From positions 650,696 through 714,695 of the forward strand of contig NW_019774180.1 of assembly GCF_001039355.2 (NCBI RefSeq): DNA of 64,000 nt, given 5' to 3'. The notes beneath the pieces were generated by a model. The model ran no database searches. It was not told the DNA's origin and saw only the letters and a list, made by a program, of their open reading frames with translations. The DNA comes from Lingula anatina (taxonomy: Eukaryota; Brachiopoda; Lingulata; Lingulida; Lingulidae). Position numbers and translations under genes: made by a program. Below are positions 20,511 through 32,374 of the stretch, piece by piece; position 1 is the first letter of the stretch; every line of letters starts with the position of its first letter.

Positions 20511-20997
20511 CAGGGCCGTAGCCTCTGGGGGGGCAGGGGGGGGCAGCTGCCCCCCCCTGGAAATTGGGGTGCAAAAAAATAATCGCAAAGGTAAAAAAAA
20601 TAATTGCAAAGTTGGTATCAATTCTGTGAGAAAAGGCACTCATGGCCACTAGACAATCATTCAACAATCTGTTTACAAAGGTGTACTGTTTTTAGCCAAC
20701 TCAGTTCATGCCAAAAAGCTCACCCTCCCTGAGGGAGCTATCCCCCAGGCCAATTGGCGTGTTGTGTTGAAAAAATGACTGTACTTATGGCAAAATGAAC
20801 CCACAATTTCCGACTTCTGATTGACCAATAAATAACAGTTAAAATGCACCAGAATGCAGTATTATACATACAGTTTTTAAAAATTTTCCACACCGTGGGA
20901 GGGGGACACCCCCTACCACACCCTCCCACCTCGGGGGCTTCGCCCCCTCGTGTCCGCTTACTGCCCCCCCTGGCATTTTGCTCAGGCTACGGCCCTG
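20511..20997. mobile_element. G-rich MITE with CAGGGCCGTAGCC ends and 5-bp target duplication
   Basis: The terminal inverted repeats CAGGGCCGTAGCC (left) and GGCTACGGCCCTG (right) are flanked by the direct repeat ACTAA at 20506-20510 and 20998-21002. Just inside both ends are runs of G (left) or C (right) that also pair. Length 487 bp, no convincing open frame. It shares end sequence type and duplication length with the element at 16371-16645, so both may be mobilised by the same enzyme (inference). Confidence 0.85.
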
Positions 20998-21002
20998 ACT
21001 AA

Positions 21003-21748
21003 TTGGTAATTTTATAATCATACATGATGTTACGTAGACTGCGTCTCTACACATATGCACATATACCCAGTAGTACATATCAAAGACCACGAATAGATGT
21101 GCTAACGCGTGGTTTTCCGTGCTACTCTCGTCTTTATGACAGCAATTTATGTTAAATATTGCCTCAGTTGATGAGGCAAATGTTTATGCAATGTTTGTCG
21201 TGCAGTATTGAAGAAAGGGAATCAGATCATATACAAGTTTACCTACAAGTAAATTTAACCTCATGTTATCTACATCACCTCTATAAATCTTTGCCATTCA
21301 GTGGCCGCTCCGTCCCTTATTCGAAGTTACCATACATGACGAGCCTCGCACTAGGCCTATTATGCCACTTCCTGTGAAACTCGAGTTTCGCGGTTTGTGT
21401 TTAAGCACGTGACAACAACATGACGCTGTCCCTACTCAACTTGTGTGGGTGGCGACACAAATCGGTTGACCCACAACTAAAATCGGTTTAGCTCTGTTAT
21501 AATGTTTTTAAAAGAAAAAAAGATAACAGTTTGAGGAACTCTTATGAAAAATAGTGTTTTTCAGGAAAAATTGAAAGAGAGTTAGTCATTCAGTTGTAGA
21601 CAGGGGGTGAGTTGACGCGTGGGTTTGGAGCCGTTGGGGGGATGTGGGAGGCCGTCAATACAAACCGTTATTAGGCCTATATATTTTTCTGCAAGGGATT
21701 TCCTATAATGTTAAGAAACATGTTAACATCAATTAATGGAATATTGAT
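21003..21748. other. Gene-free DNA upstream of duplicated segment
   Basis: About 750 bases with no supported exon or RNA gene. More GC-rich than neighbouring introns. No homologue of it is visible before copy B. Confidence 0.5.
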
Positions 21749-21974
21749 GTGGGTCCTGCCCCGCCCCCTTCGAATTCTTAAAAACATCACGACAGTGGTC
21801 CCCTCTCGAAATTAGAATTTTGACTAGCTGAATCATAGTTGCAAACCGTACCAAATGGCACCGTTCGCCCTCTAAAATACCAAAATGTTTCGAACCCCAC
21901 GCCATGGGGAAGGGACGACAAGGGTCGGTTTTGCATCCGCGGACCCCCTTCAAATAATCCTGGATCCGCCCCTG
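21749..21974. mobile_element. Dispersed repeat with hAT-like end, copy A
   Basis: Ends in TGGATCCGCCCCTG, whose reverse, CAGGGGCGGATCCA, is a typical start of hAT-type non-autonomous elements. The same sequence occurs at 31012-31237. The other end is not clearly visible, so this may be a fragment. Confidence 0.55.
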
Positions 21975-22325
21975 TATTGAGAGATAGGGCCTATATGGTG
22001 TTGGCTATAAAAGTGTGCATACACGTGGCATTCCCTGTAAGAATAATTAAACAGTTAAGGGGGATATGGCAAGGCATTTGGTAGAACACACAAGGAAGCA
22101 TGATATTCCTAAATTGCCCAATCCTTGAATTTGATCGGAATGTTTTATGGAATCCCGTTAAAAATAGGCCTATAGGCCTATCCTATAGCCCCTACGTGAT
22201 TTTTGCGCCAAATCTATAGGCCCCTATTAATACTAAAAAATAATAATAAACTCCTACTCAAAAATCTTCGTTAAACCCGTCCATTATATGTTTTATACCA
22301 TTTCTAAGGCAGCTCGTTTTTCATT

Positions 22326-23208
22326 TGGAAGACCGGGGCTAGTTGGACCCCGGGGTAAGTTGGCCCCCATCATTTTATTTTATAATAAAGTAACTATGGG
22401 ATAAAAGAATTGATCACATCATTTTGTAAAGTGACCGTATTCAATAGTGCTAAGAAAGCGTCGGCAGTGAGTCCAAATGAAATAATTTAGCATCTTAAAG
22501 TAACTTTATTAAAAAGACTTGATGGGGGGGGGGGGGGNNNNNNNNNNNNNNNNNNNNNNNNNNNNNNNNNNNNNNNNNNNNNNNNNNNNNNNNNNNNNNN
22601 NNNNNNNNNNNNNNNNNNNNNNNNNNNNNNNNNNNNNNNNNNNNNNNNNNNNNNNNNNNNNNNNNNNNNNNNNNNNNNNNNNNNNNNNNNNNNNNNNNNN
22701 NNNNNNNNNNNNNNNNNNNNNNNNNNNNNNNNNNNNNNNNNNNNNNNNNNNNNNNNNNNNNNNNNNNNNNNNNNNNNNNNNNNNNNNNNNNNNNNNNNNN
22801 NNNNNNNNNNNNNNNNNNNNNNNNNNNNNNNNNNNNNNNNNNNNNNNNNNNNNNNNNNNNNNNNNNNNNNNNNNNNNNNNNNNNNNNNNNNNNNNNNNNN
22901 NNNNNNNNNNNNNNNNNNNNNNNNNNNNNNNNNNNNNNNNNNNNNNNNNNNNNNNNNNNNNNNNNNNNNNNNNNNNNNNNNNNNNNNNNNNNNNNNNNNN
23001 NNNNNNNNNNNNNNNNNNNNNNNNNNNNNNNNNNNNNNNNNNNNNNNNNNNNNNNNNNNNNNNNNNNNNNNNNNNNNNNNNNNNNNNNNNNNNNNNNNNN
23101 NNNNNNNNNNNNNNNNNNNNNNNNNNNNNNNNNNNNNNNNNNNNNNNNNNNNNNNNNNNNGGGGGGGGGGGTAACTTACCCCGGGGTCCAACTGGCACCT
23201 GTCTCCCC
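22326..23208. mobile_element. Inserted element containing a 623-base assembly gap
   Basis: Positions 22538-23160 are N and are bordered by runs of G on both sides. Outside the gap, AGTTGGACCCCGGGGTAAGT at 22341-22360 faces its inverted copy at about 23174-23193. Copy B at about 31896 reads straight through the equivalent site (…CTCATT then ATTCTTTATTTA…) without any of this, so the stretch is an insertion specific to copy A. The size of the hidden part is unknown. Confidence 0.7.
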
Positions 23209-23218
23209 TATTATTTAT

Positions 23219-23390
23219 CTATTAACTAATTATTGATTGATTAATTGATTAACTCAATTATCGTTATCAATTAATTAATATTGATAAATTGATTAACTCA
23301 ATTCTCATTATCAATTAATTAATATTGATTTATTAATTAGCTCAATTCTCATAATTTATTAATAATTAATTGACTAACTAATTTAAAATC
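23219..23390. repeat. AT-rich minisatellite, copy A
   Basis: About three diverged units of roughly 53 bp, each with ATTAACTCAATT, TATCAATTAATTAATATTGA and variants. A shorter version (about two units) is at 31911-32040 in copy B, so unit number has changed between the copies. Confidence 0.75.
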
Positions 23391-24300
23391 ACCACAAAAA
23401 ACTAATAATTTGTTACTTGGCCCCCTCCCGTCAGTTTCTGAAAATTTTATCAAAATCCGTCCACAACCTTTTCCATACTGTTGCTAAATACAGGCCAGCG
23501 GAATTAAACACTAATAGGCTCCTTGGCGGGGTTAATTACTCAAAATTACTTCTTTTTAAACGAATTCTGGTTCATTTAGACCGCCATGTCTTCCCTGCTT
23601 TTAAGAAAGAAATATCAATATCCTGTAAACTTTTAATTGGGGGGGTCATCATTTTTAAAGTCTGAATTAGGAAAGAAAAGTAGCTTTGCAGGATATTTAG
23701 TCACAAAAATATAATTTTAGATTATCAAACGTGTGTAGTATACCTTTTTTCTATTGACTTGATATTAAGTAGAAAATAATAAAATTAAACCGCACACAGT
23801 CACAGACATACGTACATGTATCTAGATAGGTCCTGTTAATGTTATGCAGTGCGCAATATAAGGTTTCCTTGGCAATGAATGGGTTGCGTACAATTGATCT
23901 ATGAGGATATTAGGATGATAGAAAGGTACTGGATTTACCAGACCACTTAATAACCTCAGATAATTTTCATCATTCTGATTGTTCCCCCTCTATTTAAGAC
24001 ACATGTAATTTAAACTACGCCATTAACTTACTGATTTGTAAATTGTAATTTCAAAATCCTTTAGATAGGGACATGTAGCACGGTTTAGAAAATTTAATTT
24101 AGAAAATCAATTTTATGCGAAGATACCTGGTTCATGATAAAGAACTTTAAAGATCAGCGTGTCTTAAATGCTCTGTTTTTATTTACTTAGTGAAATCCCG
24201 CCTGCTGTCAGCAGGGCTTCTTAATCTTTAAATGTTGATAATTTGCGCTTCTTTATGTGAAATCTTTGTTTCGTTTCAACACATCTTCGGCTCTGCAGAG
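23391..24300. other. Upstream region of lectin gene copy A
   Basis: About 900 bases without a supported exon. Most of 23420-24040 has no partner in copy B, whereas from about 24050 to the start codon both copies are nearly identical, marking the probable proximal promoter and 5' UTR. Confidence 0.5.
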
Positions 24301-27300
24301 ATGACTAAAATAGTGGCTGCACGTTTTTCACCATTTTTGCTACTTTTCATGCATACTTTTTTCCGTGAGTATATCGAAACAGCACTATTAGCAATATTGC
24401 AACTCCAAGAAATGGCAAAAGAATTATGTTGAAATATTTAAATTTGAATGAAATAATAATTTCAGATTTCATAGTGACTTCTTCCCGGCTGCGATTCGAG
24501 AACACAGAATATGAACTTTACCCAGAAGCGAAGAGTTGGCTCGAAGGTAGAAAGACTTGCTCCCAATTAGGCGGAAGACTTGCCAGTGTCAAGACAGAAG
24601 AAGTGCAAAACTTCTTGGTGAAGAATGTCATCCAGGCAAAGGAGCACGTGTGGATAGGAGGGTTTGTTGGAAAAAGATGGTTCTGGACTGATAGTAAGTG
24701 AAATGGTTGCAATGGTTGGGGTATGGTGTTAAAATTTCAACGTTAAAATAAAGCTGTGGAAATTAATTGCTTCCCACTTTCAGAAATTTCCCTGAAATGA
24801 GATTTGAGCATATCAGAGTGACTAACCGTTTAAATGTGCATTCTGTACTTTTCAAATCGATAATTTTGACCCCATTATGCAACATTTGCTTCAGAACATT
24901 TACATAGTTTGCCTACTACGACAAATATACGTCAACATTGTTCTTTGTAGAGCAAGAGATAGAGTGGTTTTTCTGGGCGCCCGGAGAACCCAATAATAAT
25001 GGAGACAAGGAGGATAGACTCCAATTGTTTTATGGATATGACGGTAAAATACACTGTGCTTATCTATGACACGAGGCGACATACACCTACTTGATTTGAT
25101 TGAATAAAACTGTTTATTGATGTATTGGAGGAGGGGTAATTTTTTGTAGTAGGAAATGATAAATATAATGATATAAATATTATGTGTGCTTTGATTCTTT
25201 GGACTTTAAATGACGTTAGTTGTAACGCGGCATATTGTGACGTAAAACTTACTGATTGCGATATGTAATTGTTATCTTAATTCATGTGATGCGATATCTT
25301 TTCCTAATACCCTTCTTCATTTATAATTGTGCTTCAATCATGAATAATTTGTTTGTCGGATGAAACAAACATGTATGTACTTTCAATAATGGCAGGTCAC
25401 CTCTTCAATTACACGTGGAACGATAATGATGGCAGTAAAAAATGTGAACTCGGCGTTAAATCAAAATTCATTTGCAGATATGGTGAGTATAAATGTAAGC
25501 CTATACGTTTACTTCTGTTGGTGTTTGAATACAATCAAGTCTGTTTTCGACATTTTCTAATTTTTGCCATAGTCTCCCATGGTTACCTGCTACAATTTGT
25601 CCACTTTTGCGGGCTTATTCCTGCAGTAATCTTTAGTATGGTGTATTTTCAAACCGTGCAAACATCGTCTCTTTAGATAAAACAAACTGTAAAAACGCAA
25701 CAGTCTGCCATAACTCCAAGACTAACCATCCATGCATTGAATCCGGGTCTTGGTGCTACATCTTGGAGGGGCAAATTGCTGGCCCGAATCACAAGAGAAA
25801 CGACCAGTGCACTGAGAGAGGATGGACATGGGATGCTTCACGCATGTACTGCCAGAAAAATAATGGAATTCTTGCCAAGATTGAGGACCTGCCGACGATG
25901 GAAAAGATAAGAAGCAGAATTCAATCAGATAAGTCAAGATACGAGGGGAACTATTGGATTGGTGGCATGTGGGATAGGGATGCTCAGCGTATTTGGAAAT
26001 GGGTTGGAGGTACAATTCATCTTTACGTTCAATATATCTATAAAATAGTAACGACTATAAGGCTTCGTTCACATGCAATGTCTATTTTCTAAATTCTATT
26101 TTCTATTCGCGCTATCTTATGATCACGGTCTGTGCACTGAATATCCCGCCGCGTAATTACTGGCAGCGCGAGTCAGTTACTATAAGTTACTATAAGTAAC
26201 TGGCTCGCGCTGCCAGTAATTACGCGGCGGGATATTCAGGGCACAGACCGTGATCATAAGATAGCGCGAATAGAAAACAGAATTTAGAAAATAGACATTG
26301 CATGTGAATGAAGCCTAAGAAAAATAGTGTAAAAGACCAACAAAAAGTTGATCTTTCACTCGAGTTTTGTACCCTTGTTTAATAACTGTCTGCTTCTAAG
26401 TGTTTTATCAACACGGTTAACAGAAAATCTTATGAAAATGTCTCACTGGTATATTCGGTATATCTGTTTTACACAAAAATCATTATTCAAAGTCGATTAA
26501 ACGTAGACACGATATCCATTTTTACCCACAGGCGGCAACGTGTCATACACTAATTGGAAGTCAGGTGAACCAAAAGAAAACAGTGACTTAAAAATGGTTT
26601 GCATGGAGATGTGGACACGTCGCATAGACAACATTAGCGAATGGAATGATGAAAATTGCCAAAATACCTACCCTTACATTTGCCAGTTTGGTAAGTTGCA
26701 AGGTGTATTGTTGATACTTAAAAAAGCGGTGTTACATAAACTCCTATGCCAAAGTAAATATTATTTTCAAACCGTATTCAAACTCTTTTTTTCGAAAATA
26801 TTCACAGCGCTAAAAACCTTCTAGTTTTGTTTCAGTAAAAATTAATTTTGAAAGCTGTTTTATTTTTCAGATATAACCACATACACGAGTCCTTCAACGG
26901 GTTCAATCGACAGTATAGTGACCACACCGTCCACGTCCACAACAGGTATGGTGCCTACCCTCTTGGCTACCATGCCGTTCAATGCAACAACTTCGACCTT
27001 TGAGTCAAAGAGCATCGACATATCCAACCCAAAAACGGCAATGACGCCAGACATAAGACCATTAGAGAAAATCGCTGAATCAACCAGTCTGCCCACCGAT
27101 GTAGTGAGTTTTGGTACTCCAGCTTCAGAAAGTGTAATGGCGTTTAAACATACCACAACTGTAAGACGTGAAGACGTCAGTCATCCCATTACCAAGGGTG
27201 CGGCGACAGTGACACGGTCAGACCCGTTCATCAGTGACATGAATAAAACGCCAGATTTTGCCGGTCTTTTATCAAACAACCCTTCGAAGAACACAAGAGT

Positions 27301-28397
27301 GTCATCTGCTCCTCCGTACAAAACGGTTGCTGTGTCTCAGACTTCAACTCGACTTCCTCACCCAACTGAGCAAGAGACAGATGCAGAGCAGGCAAATTTG
27401 CCGAATAAATCCTTACAGTCTACCACCTTATCTTCGGCCCAAACTTCTAAATTGCTACCGGAGGAGAGGAATACAAAAGTTCCAAGATTACAGCTTTCTG
27501 AAGAATTCACCTCTGTTGCCCCATCAAACCAAAATGGAAGATATAAACATAGGAGTGACAATGGTATAGTTCTTGTAATAAATACTCTTACAATTTAATT
27601 TAAAAATTATTTAAAAATTAAATTCCGGTACGTATGGCATTCCGACACTCATCTACTCAGTTAGGCAAATAAGGCATTCTTATTAACAATGTAAAAGTTG
27701 TTTTTATGATACTTATTGCATGTTATTTCACACGACACAGGCCAAATTGTCCCTAACAAAACATTACAGCAGAGAGTCACCTGTCACCTGTCCATAACTG
27801 TATCCTCTATCTAAACGCAATTCTTCTGCCTACTTTTCAGGGACTGTTCCAAAAGAGGTTCCAGATTGGGTCATTGCTGTGAGCACTGTCGCCTCAGCCG
27901 CCGTAGCATGTGGTAGTTGTCTGCTGCTTGGCGCTCTTTACAAGAGGTACGCGATGAGAAAATACCAAAGCAAGTGAACACGTCATTTGTGGGCCTGTAT
28001 GTATGTTCTATGGCCATTGCGTGAAAATGAGATTGATAGTTTCACATTTGTACCTCCCATTGGACGTAATGCAAAAAATAATGACAGAATATCTCCTTTC
28101 AACGACCCAACAACAGCCGCAAGTTTATTAGGCCTGGTCTCTGGTATACATGTGTATCTTTGGGAAACGATGTGTTCCGTTTCACCCTAATGCGTAATTT
28201 TGTTTAGAATATCAGATAACACAGTTATTTTATGGCTTACCTTGCATCTTAAATGGATTATCTGTTCTTCTTTGTGAATTAAAGTGTTTACATTTACCAT
28301 ATTGATTCATTCCAGAAAGAGGAAGAAAAAGAAGATCAAACCAGATGAAAACGAAAACAAACAAGAAGCTTCCAAATCCTGGATTTTGTCGATTTAA
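24301..28397 (+). CDS. Transmembrane C-type lectin with two lectin domains and mucin-like stalk (copy A)
   Basis: Exons: 24301-24364, 24466-24693, 24951-25043, 25396-25482, 25677-26009, 26532-26690, 26871-27563, 27841-27946, 28316-28397; 614 residues. Signal peptide 1-22. Lectin domain 1 (exons 2-4, residues 28-157) has C53, WIGG, EPN at 110-112, WND at 136-138, C145 and C155, but the usual inner cysteine before the WND strand is missing (EDRLQLF). Lectin domain 2 (exons 5-6, about 162-321) has WIGG, EPK at 281-283, C292, WND at 306-308, C311 and C319. Exon 7 (322-552) is a Ser/Thr/Pro-rich, probably O-glycosylated stalk. A transmembrane helix spans about 562-586, followed by a very basic tail ending SWILSI. 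Such proteins bind sugars at the cell surface in a calcium-dependent way; ligand and cell type are unknown. Intron 5 holds a foldback MITE. Confidence 0.87.
26061..26315. mobile_element. Near-perfect foldback MITE with TAA duplication in lectin intron 5 (copy A only)
   Basis: Two arms of about 120 bases are almost perfect inverted copies (GGCTTCGTTCACATGCAATG at the left, its partner with one change at the right) around a short centre (AGTTACTATAAGTAACT). Flanked by TAA at 26058-26060 and 26316-26318. A 3-bp TAA/TWA duplication with GG ends fits PIF/Harbinger-type elements. The homologous intron of copy B has an empty site at about 34104. Confidence 0.9.
27947..27977 (+). other. Alternative short cytoplasmic tail by reading into intron 8
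   Basis: If the donor at 27947 is not used, the frame continues RYAMRKYQSK to a TGA at 27975-27977. Copy B keeps the same option (RYAMSKYKRK, stop 35748-35750). This would give a membrane lectin with a much shorter tail than the spliced form. No transcript evidence is available. Confidence 0.4.
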
Positions 28398-30528
28398 TGC
28401 ATCGTTGTTCCTTAATCTCCAATCACAGGGTGCGCTTAAATTGTCTGTTACAAAATAATTGTACCGCAGATACTTTAATTTTGTATACTTTTTTGGAAGC
28501 CCCTGGTATCAGAGGGTAGTTTATCTTCTTTTGACAAACATTTTGCCAAATTCCCCACATATTATCTCGACTGGGGATATGTAGGGGAGTATTTGGAGAA
28601 TAATTTAAAAGATAAACACCCCTTTCAGTCATAACATGTTTTATTTGCAGTAATTTGCCGAGTTCGAAGTAGATAAAATGTCAGAATACACTTCACTACA
28701 AGACATCTGTTCATCAAAAACATACTAATTATGCAGAGACGAAAACTTTCAGGAGACTTTCATACAAAAGATACTATATTATTAAACATTTAAAGCAGAA
28801 AAAGAAAAAGAAATCCTATGATTAAATCAACTCTGTATTTAACAAGCAATTGTTTCGTCAAGCCTTTAGTAGTCTTTTTTCAATGCGAACATATTATATA
28901 ATTAATATCATTACGTATCATTGTAAATGTTATTGTTACTTTCCTTATTTTCTATACACTTATATGTTTGCGCTTGTGGTGTATTTGTTAGGTTATAGTC
29001 ATTCTGAAAATGTACATGTACCAACATAATTAATTGTATATTTGCAGTGATCAAGCTATAGCCCCTTATATTTACTCTAACTGAAAGGATAATGAAATTA
29101 GGTGAAAAAACACGTTTTAAATGGGCAGACGTAAATTGTTAACATTTAAGCCTTCTAAGGTCGTTTGCAAAAAGTAATTATGGCTAAAATCTCACACGCC
29201 ACTTAAAACGATTTTCGTGATAAAGCGACACATAAACAACTGACAAGCGGGCTATGATAAGCGAGTTATTTGTACAAAGAATAATGAACACATACTGTAT
29301 TAACAGGAGCAGGGCACGATATTAAGTAAGCATCACAGTAAACTGTGTCAAAACAGATTTTCAAAGCATGTCGTCTATCATGGAATTGTGCTGTAGTCTA
29401 ATCAACAAAACTATCACAAGGTCTACGTAATAAACACACTATATTTACTCATGCAATTAAGCAGTTATATGAAAATGGCAATGAGAAAGTTATAGGAAAA
29501 AGCATAAAATACTTCATAAAATTCTTCCTTAATCATAAAACAGCAATTGAGGGGGAAATGCTTGAAAAGAAAAGTAATTATTGTTTTAGAAAGTATTCGT
29601 GATGAGTAGCATGGGTGTTATTACTGTCGCCAACAGTAGCCTAATTTCTTATTCAAAACATTGTGTTACAGCCTGGTAAACATTGTGTTACGTAAAAATA
29701 TAGCGATCTTATCCAACAAACACTTGGATTATAAAATATACTATTTCTACTCTCCATTCAGTTTGACAAGGGTCTCGTTCTTTTATTTCCTTCAAATACA
29801 GCCACCTTCGTGTAATGGTCAAACTCAAATAAAGTGCTGGAGACAGGGAGGTTCAAAAGCCTAGAATAGAGTTTACATAAGGATAATCAGAGATTGGTCT
29901 TTTGTTCTCTTATCACAGTCAACCATACCTTAAAAGCATCGGGGAAACGCGGCATTGTGCTTCGAATTTACTATCGATCTTAGAAATCGATATACACCTA
30001 TCACGACGCACATGGTGATGTGCAGGTTACATTTACGTCTCAGTTCAACTCAGAACTTTTTAACGAATCCAATCTAATAGGTCTAGGTATTTGTGAACAA
30101 GTTACAATAACATGTTTACCAGACTTTTGTTGATCAAGAAATAAAGCTGCCGACGGTAGGGATAACTTCCTGAGCGTGTTCGATTTTTAAAACAAAGTCT
30201 TTTGTATTTGCACGTGCGAATAAAAAGAGTGGCAAACTGTTTGTTGTCATAAATTCAGTAAGTCTTACAGTGTATCATGAAAAGGCTCCACTCATGACAG
30301 CGTTTTGATGTCTAAATACTGTCAATTGAAAAAAATTGTCGCGTTGTCTGAGAAAAGACACTAATGGGAAATTTTTGGAATTAATCTCAAGTCTTACCTG
30401 TAATGCTGCTTCATTAAATCGATACATTAAAAATGTACTTGTTCATACGAAAATCTGACTTTTTCCTCAACATTTCTAACTATATCGTTTTATTTATGCA
30501 ATGTTCTGCAGGATCCCAATGGCAATTC
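28398..30528. other. Gene-free DNA between lectin copy A and the LamG-like exon
   Basis: About 2.1 kb, holding the lectin 3' UTR and, from the other side, sequence downstream of the LamG-like exon. It is strikingly similar to 36174-38324 with few substitutions and small indels. No coding exon is supported in either copy. Confidence 0.6.
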
Positions 30529-30880
30529 TTAGGACACATAAAGTTTTCCAATAAGGTCAGAATCGAGATATTGTTCGAAAATTTTCAGATCACTGTAAGA
30601 CGCATTTCCAAAGTTTGTAAGTGCATCATGTGGTCTGTTAATGCATGGTTGCACACTTGCCGAAACAGCGTTGCTTTGTGGACTTGAGGATCCTTGGTCC
30701 ACGATTTGACCATTGACATAGAGGTCCAACTGTCCAGTCGGGTTCCACGCGAATGCAATATGGATCCAGTCACAGTGTGAAGGCTGCCCGCTCCAACAGC
30801 CAGGAACGCTGTATTGGGTGTAGTTTACAGAGGCTGTGTACCCACTCTGAGAGTCTTTCAAGATAGCGCCAATGACGTAT
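30529..30880 (-). pseudogene. Orphan last exon of a PAN/LamG-like gene (copy A)
   Basis: The open exon starts after a TTTTAG acceptor (30881-30883) and runs to a TAA at 30529-30531, encoding the C-terminal half of a concanavalin A/LamG-like jelly roll (YVIGAILKDSQSGY, PGCWSGQPSHCDWIHIAFAW, LDLYVNGQ, YSDLKIFEQYL). It matches the last exon of the complete gene at 38325-40574, but the preceding exon is absent: the sequence runs into a microsatellite and an N at 31011, then into copy B. It has no internal stop, so it is either a duplication remnant or an exon cut off by an assembly join. Confidence 0.85.
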
Positions 30881-30948
30881 CTAAAACAACATGGGCAATT
30901 ATTATTCCTTTGTTTTTTTATCTTCAGATTTTTAATTACTTTACAGAG

Positions 30949-30950
<2 letters not shown>

Positions 30951-31010
<60 letters not shown>

Positions 31011-31011
31011 N
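30951..31011. repeat. (TC)n(AC)n microsatellite ending in a single N at the A/B junction
   Basis: A TC tract (to about 30980) is followed by an AC tract to 31010, then one N at 31011. The equivalent intron of copy B has the same (TC)n(AC)n at about 38741-38818. Sequence after the N is homologous to 21749 onward, so this is the exact junction of the two copies. Confidence 0.95.
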
Positions 31012-31237
31012 CGTCAAGGGGGCCCGACCCAACCTTCGATTTCTGAAAAAAATGGTCCCCTCTCGAAATGGGAAATTTGACTAGCTGAATCATAGTTCTT
31101 AATCGTACCAAATGGCACCGTTCGCCTCTAAAATACCAAAATGGGGGCGGAGTGGGGACGATAAGGGGTAGCTGAAGGATAGGCCCTACGGTTTTGCATC
31201 CGCGGACCCCCTTCAAATAATCCTGGATCCGCCCCTG
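31012..31237. mobile_element. Dispersed repeat with hAT-like end, copy B
   Basis: Second copy of the sequence at 21749-21974, again ending TGGATCCGCCCCTG. It starts directly at the N, so its left part may be cut. Confidence 0.5.
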
Positions 31238-32374
31238 TATTGAGAGATATATGGTGTCGGCTATAAAAGTGTAGGAATAATTAAACAGTTAAGGGGGATA
31301 TGGCAAGGCATTTGGTAGAACACACAAGGAAGCATGATATTCCTAAATTGTCCAATCCTTGATGGCCAAAAAATGAATTTTCCTGGAGTAAACAACAATT
31401 TTCCCATACTGACTAATGGTTAATGAATCCATTTTTACATTCAAAGTAAGTCCCTGTTTTTTTTCTAAAAAGTTTTTTTTTTTTTTTTTTGTTATAAACT
31501 CTTAATTAAGAGATTATAACAGAGTATAGCCATCAATGGAGGTCACGTGGTCTAAAGACAAGCTCAGATATCAGAATAATAGCTATAACTGCCGTTTTTG
31601 TGGTAAAACAGAATATATTATATTTCTATGAGTTGTTCACAATGTTTTTATTGTGAAATATAGATCTCATAGGAAGAGTTATTATCCCTTTAACCACTCA
31701 GAATCACACAATGACCCGTATTGTTTTATGGAACCCCGTTAAAAATACATGTATATCCTATAGGGCCTACGTGATTTTTGTGCCAAATCTTTATTACAAA
31801 AAGAAAAAAAAAATGAATAAAAAACTCCTACTCAAAAATCTTCGTTAAACCCGTCCATGAGATGTTTTTAACATTTCTAAGGCAGCTCAGTTCTCATTAT
31901 TCTTTATTTATTAACTAATTAAGTACATGTATATCAATCATTGATTGATTAATTGGTTAACTCAATTCTCATTATCAATCAATTAATATTGATTTATTAA
32001 TTAGCTCAATTCTCATAATTTTTTAATAATTGATTAACAAAAAACTAAGAATTTGTTTCTTTGCTCCCTCCCGTCCTCCCGTCCTTGGCGGGTGTATTAA
32101 CTCATAATTACTAAGTTCGTAATTTCAAAATCCTTTAGATAGGGACATGTAGCACGGTTTAGAAAATTTAATTAAGAAAATCAATTTTATGCGAAGATAC
32201 CTGGTTCATGATAAAGAACTTTAAAGATCAGCGTGTCTTAAATGCTCTGTTTGTATTTACTTAGTGAAATCCTGCCTGCTGTCAGCAGAGCTTCTTAATC
32301 TTTAAATGTTGATAATTTGCGCTTCTTTATGTGAAATCTTTGTTGCGTTTCAACACATCTTCGGCTCTGCAGAG
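31238..32374. other. Upstream region of lectin gene copy B
   Basis: Contains a B-specific insert (about 31362-31710, with a T-run near 31470-31490), the shortened AT-rich minisatellite (31911-32040) and, from about 32120, the conserved proximal region shared with copy A. No exon is supported. Confidence 0.5.

Larger units (their letters stand above)
21749..31010. repeat. Segment copy A of a large duplicated (or allelic) unit
   Basis: This stretch aligns from end to end with 31012 to about 38816. It contains the repeat ending at 21974, an AT-rich minisatellite, a C-type lectin gene, about 2.1 kb of gene-free DNA and one terminal exon of a PAN/LamG-like gene. Copy A alone has an insert around the assembly gap, extra sequence near 23420-24040 and a foldback element at 26061-26315. 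The 3' flank (from about 28400) is almost identical to copy B, while several introns differ strongly. Confidence 0.9.

Noticed and set aside
20031-20660. Open frames upstream of STN1 and inside the G-rich MITE
   Set aside because: The frame at 20419-20652 crosses the left end of a transposon and its glycine run comes from the G tract.
22487-23229. Open frames of over 220 residues
   Set aside because: They consist of N bases in the assembly gap.
27258-27569. Second open frame in the lectin stalk exon
   Set aside because: It is the +1 frame of a repetitive Ser/Thr-rich exon; it only matters because copy B shifts into it.
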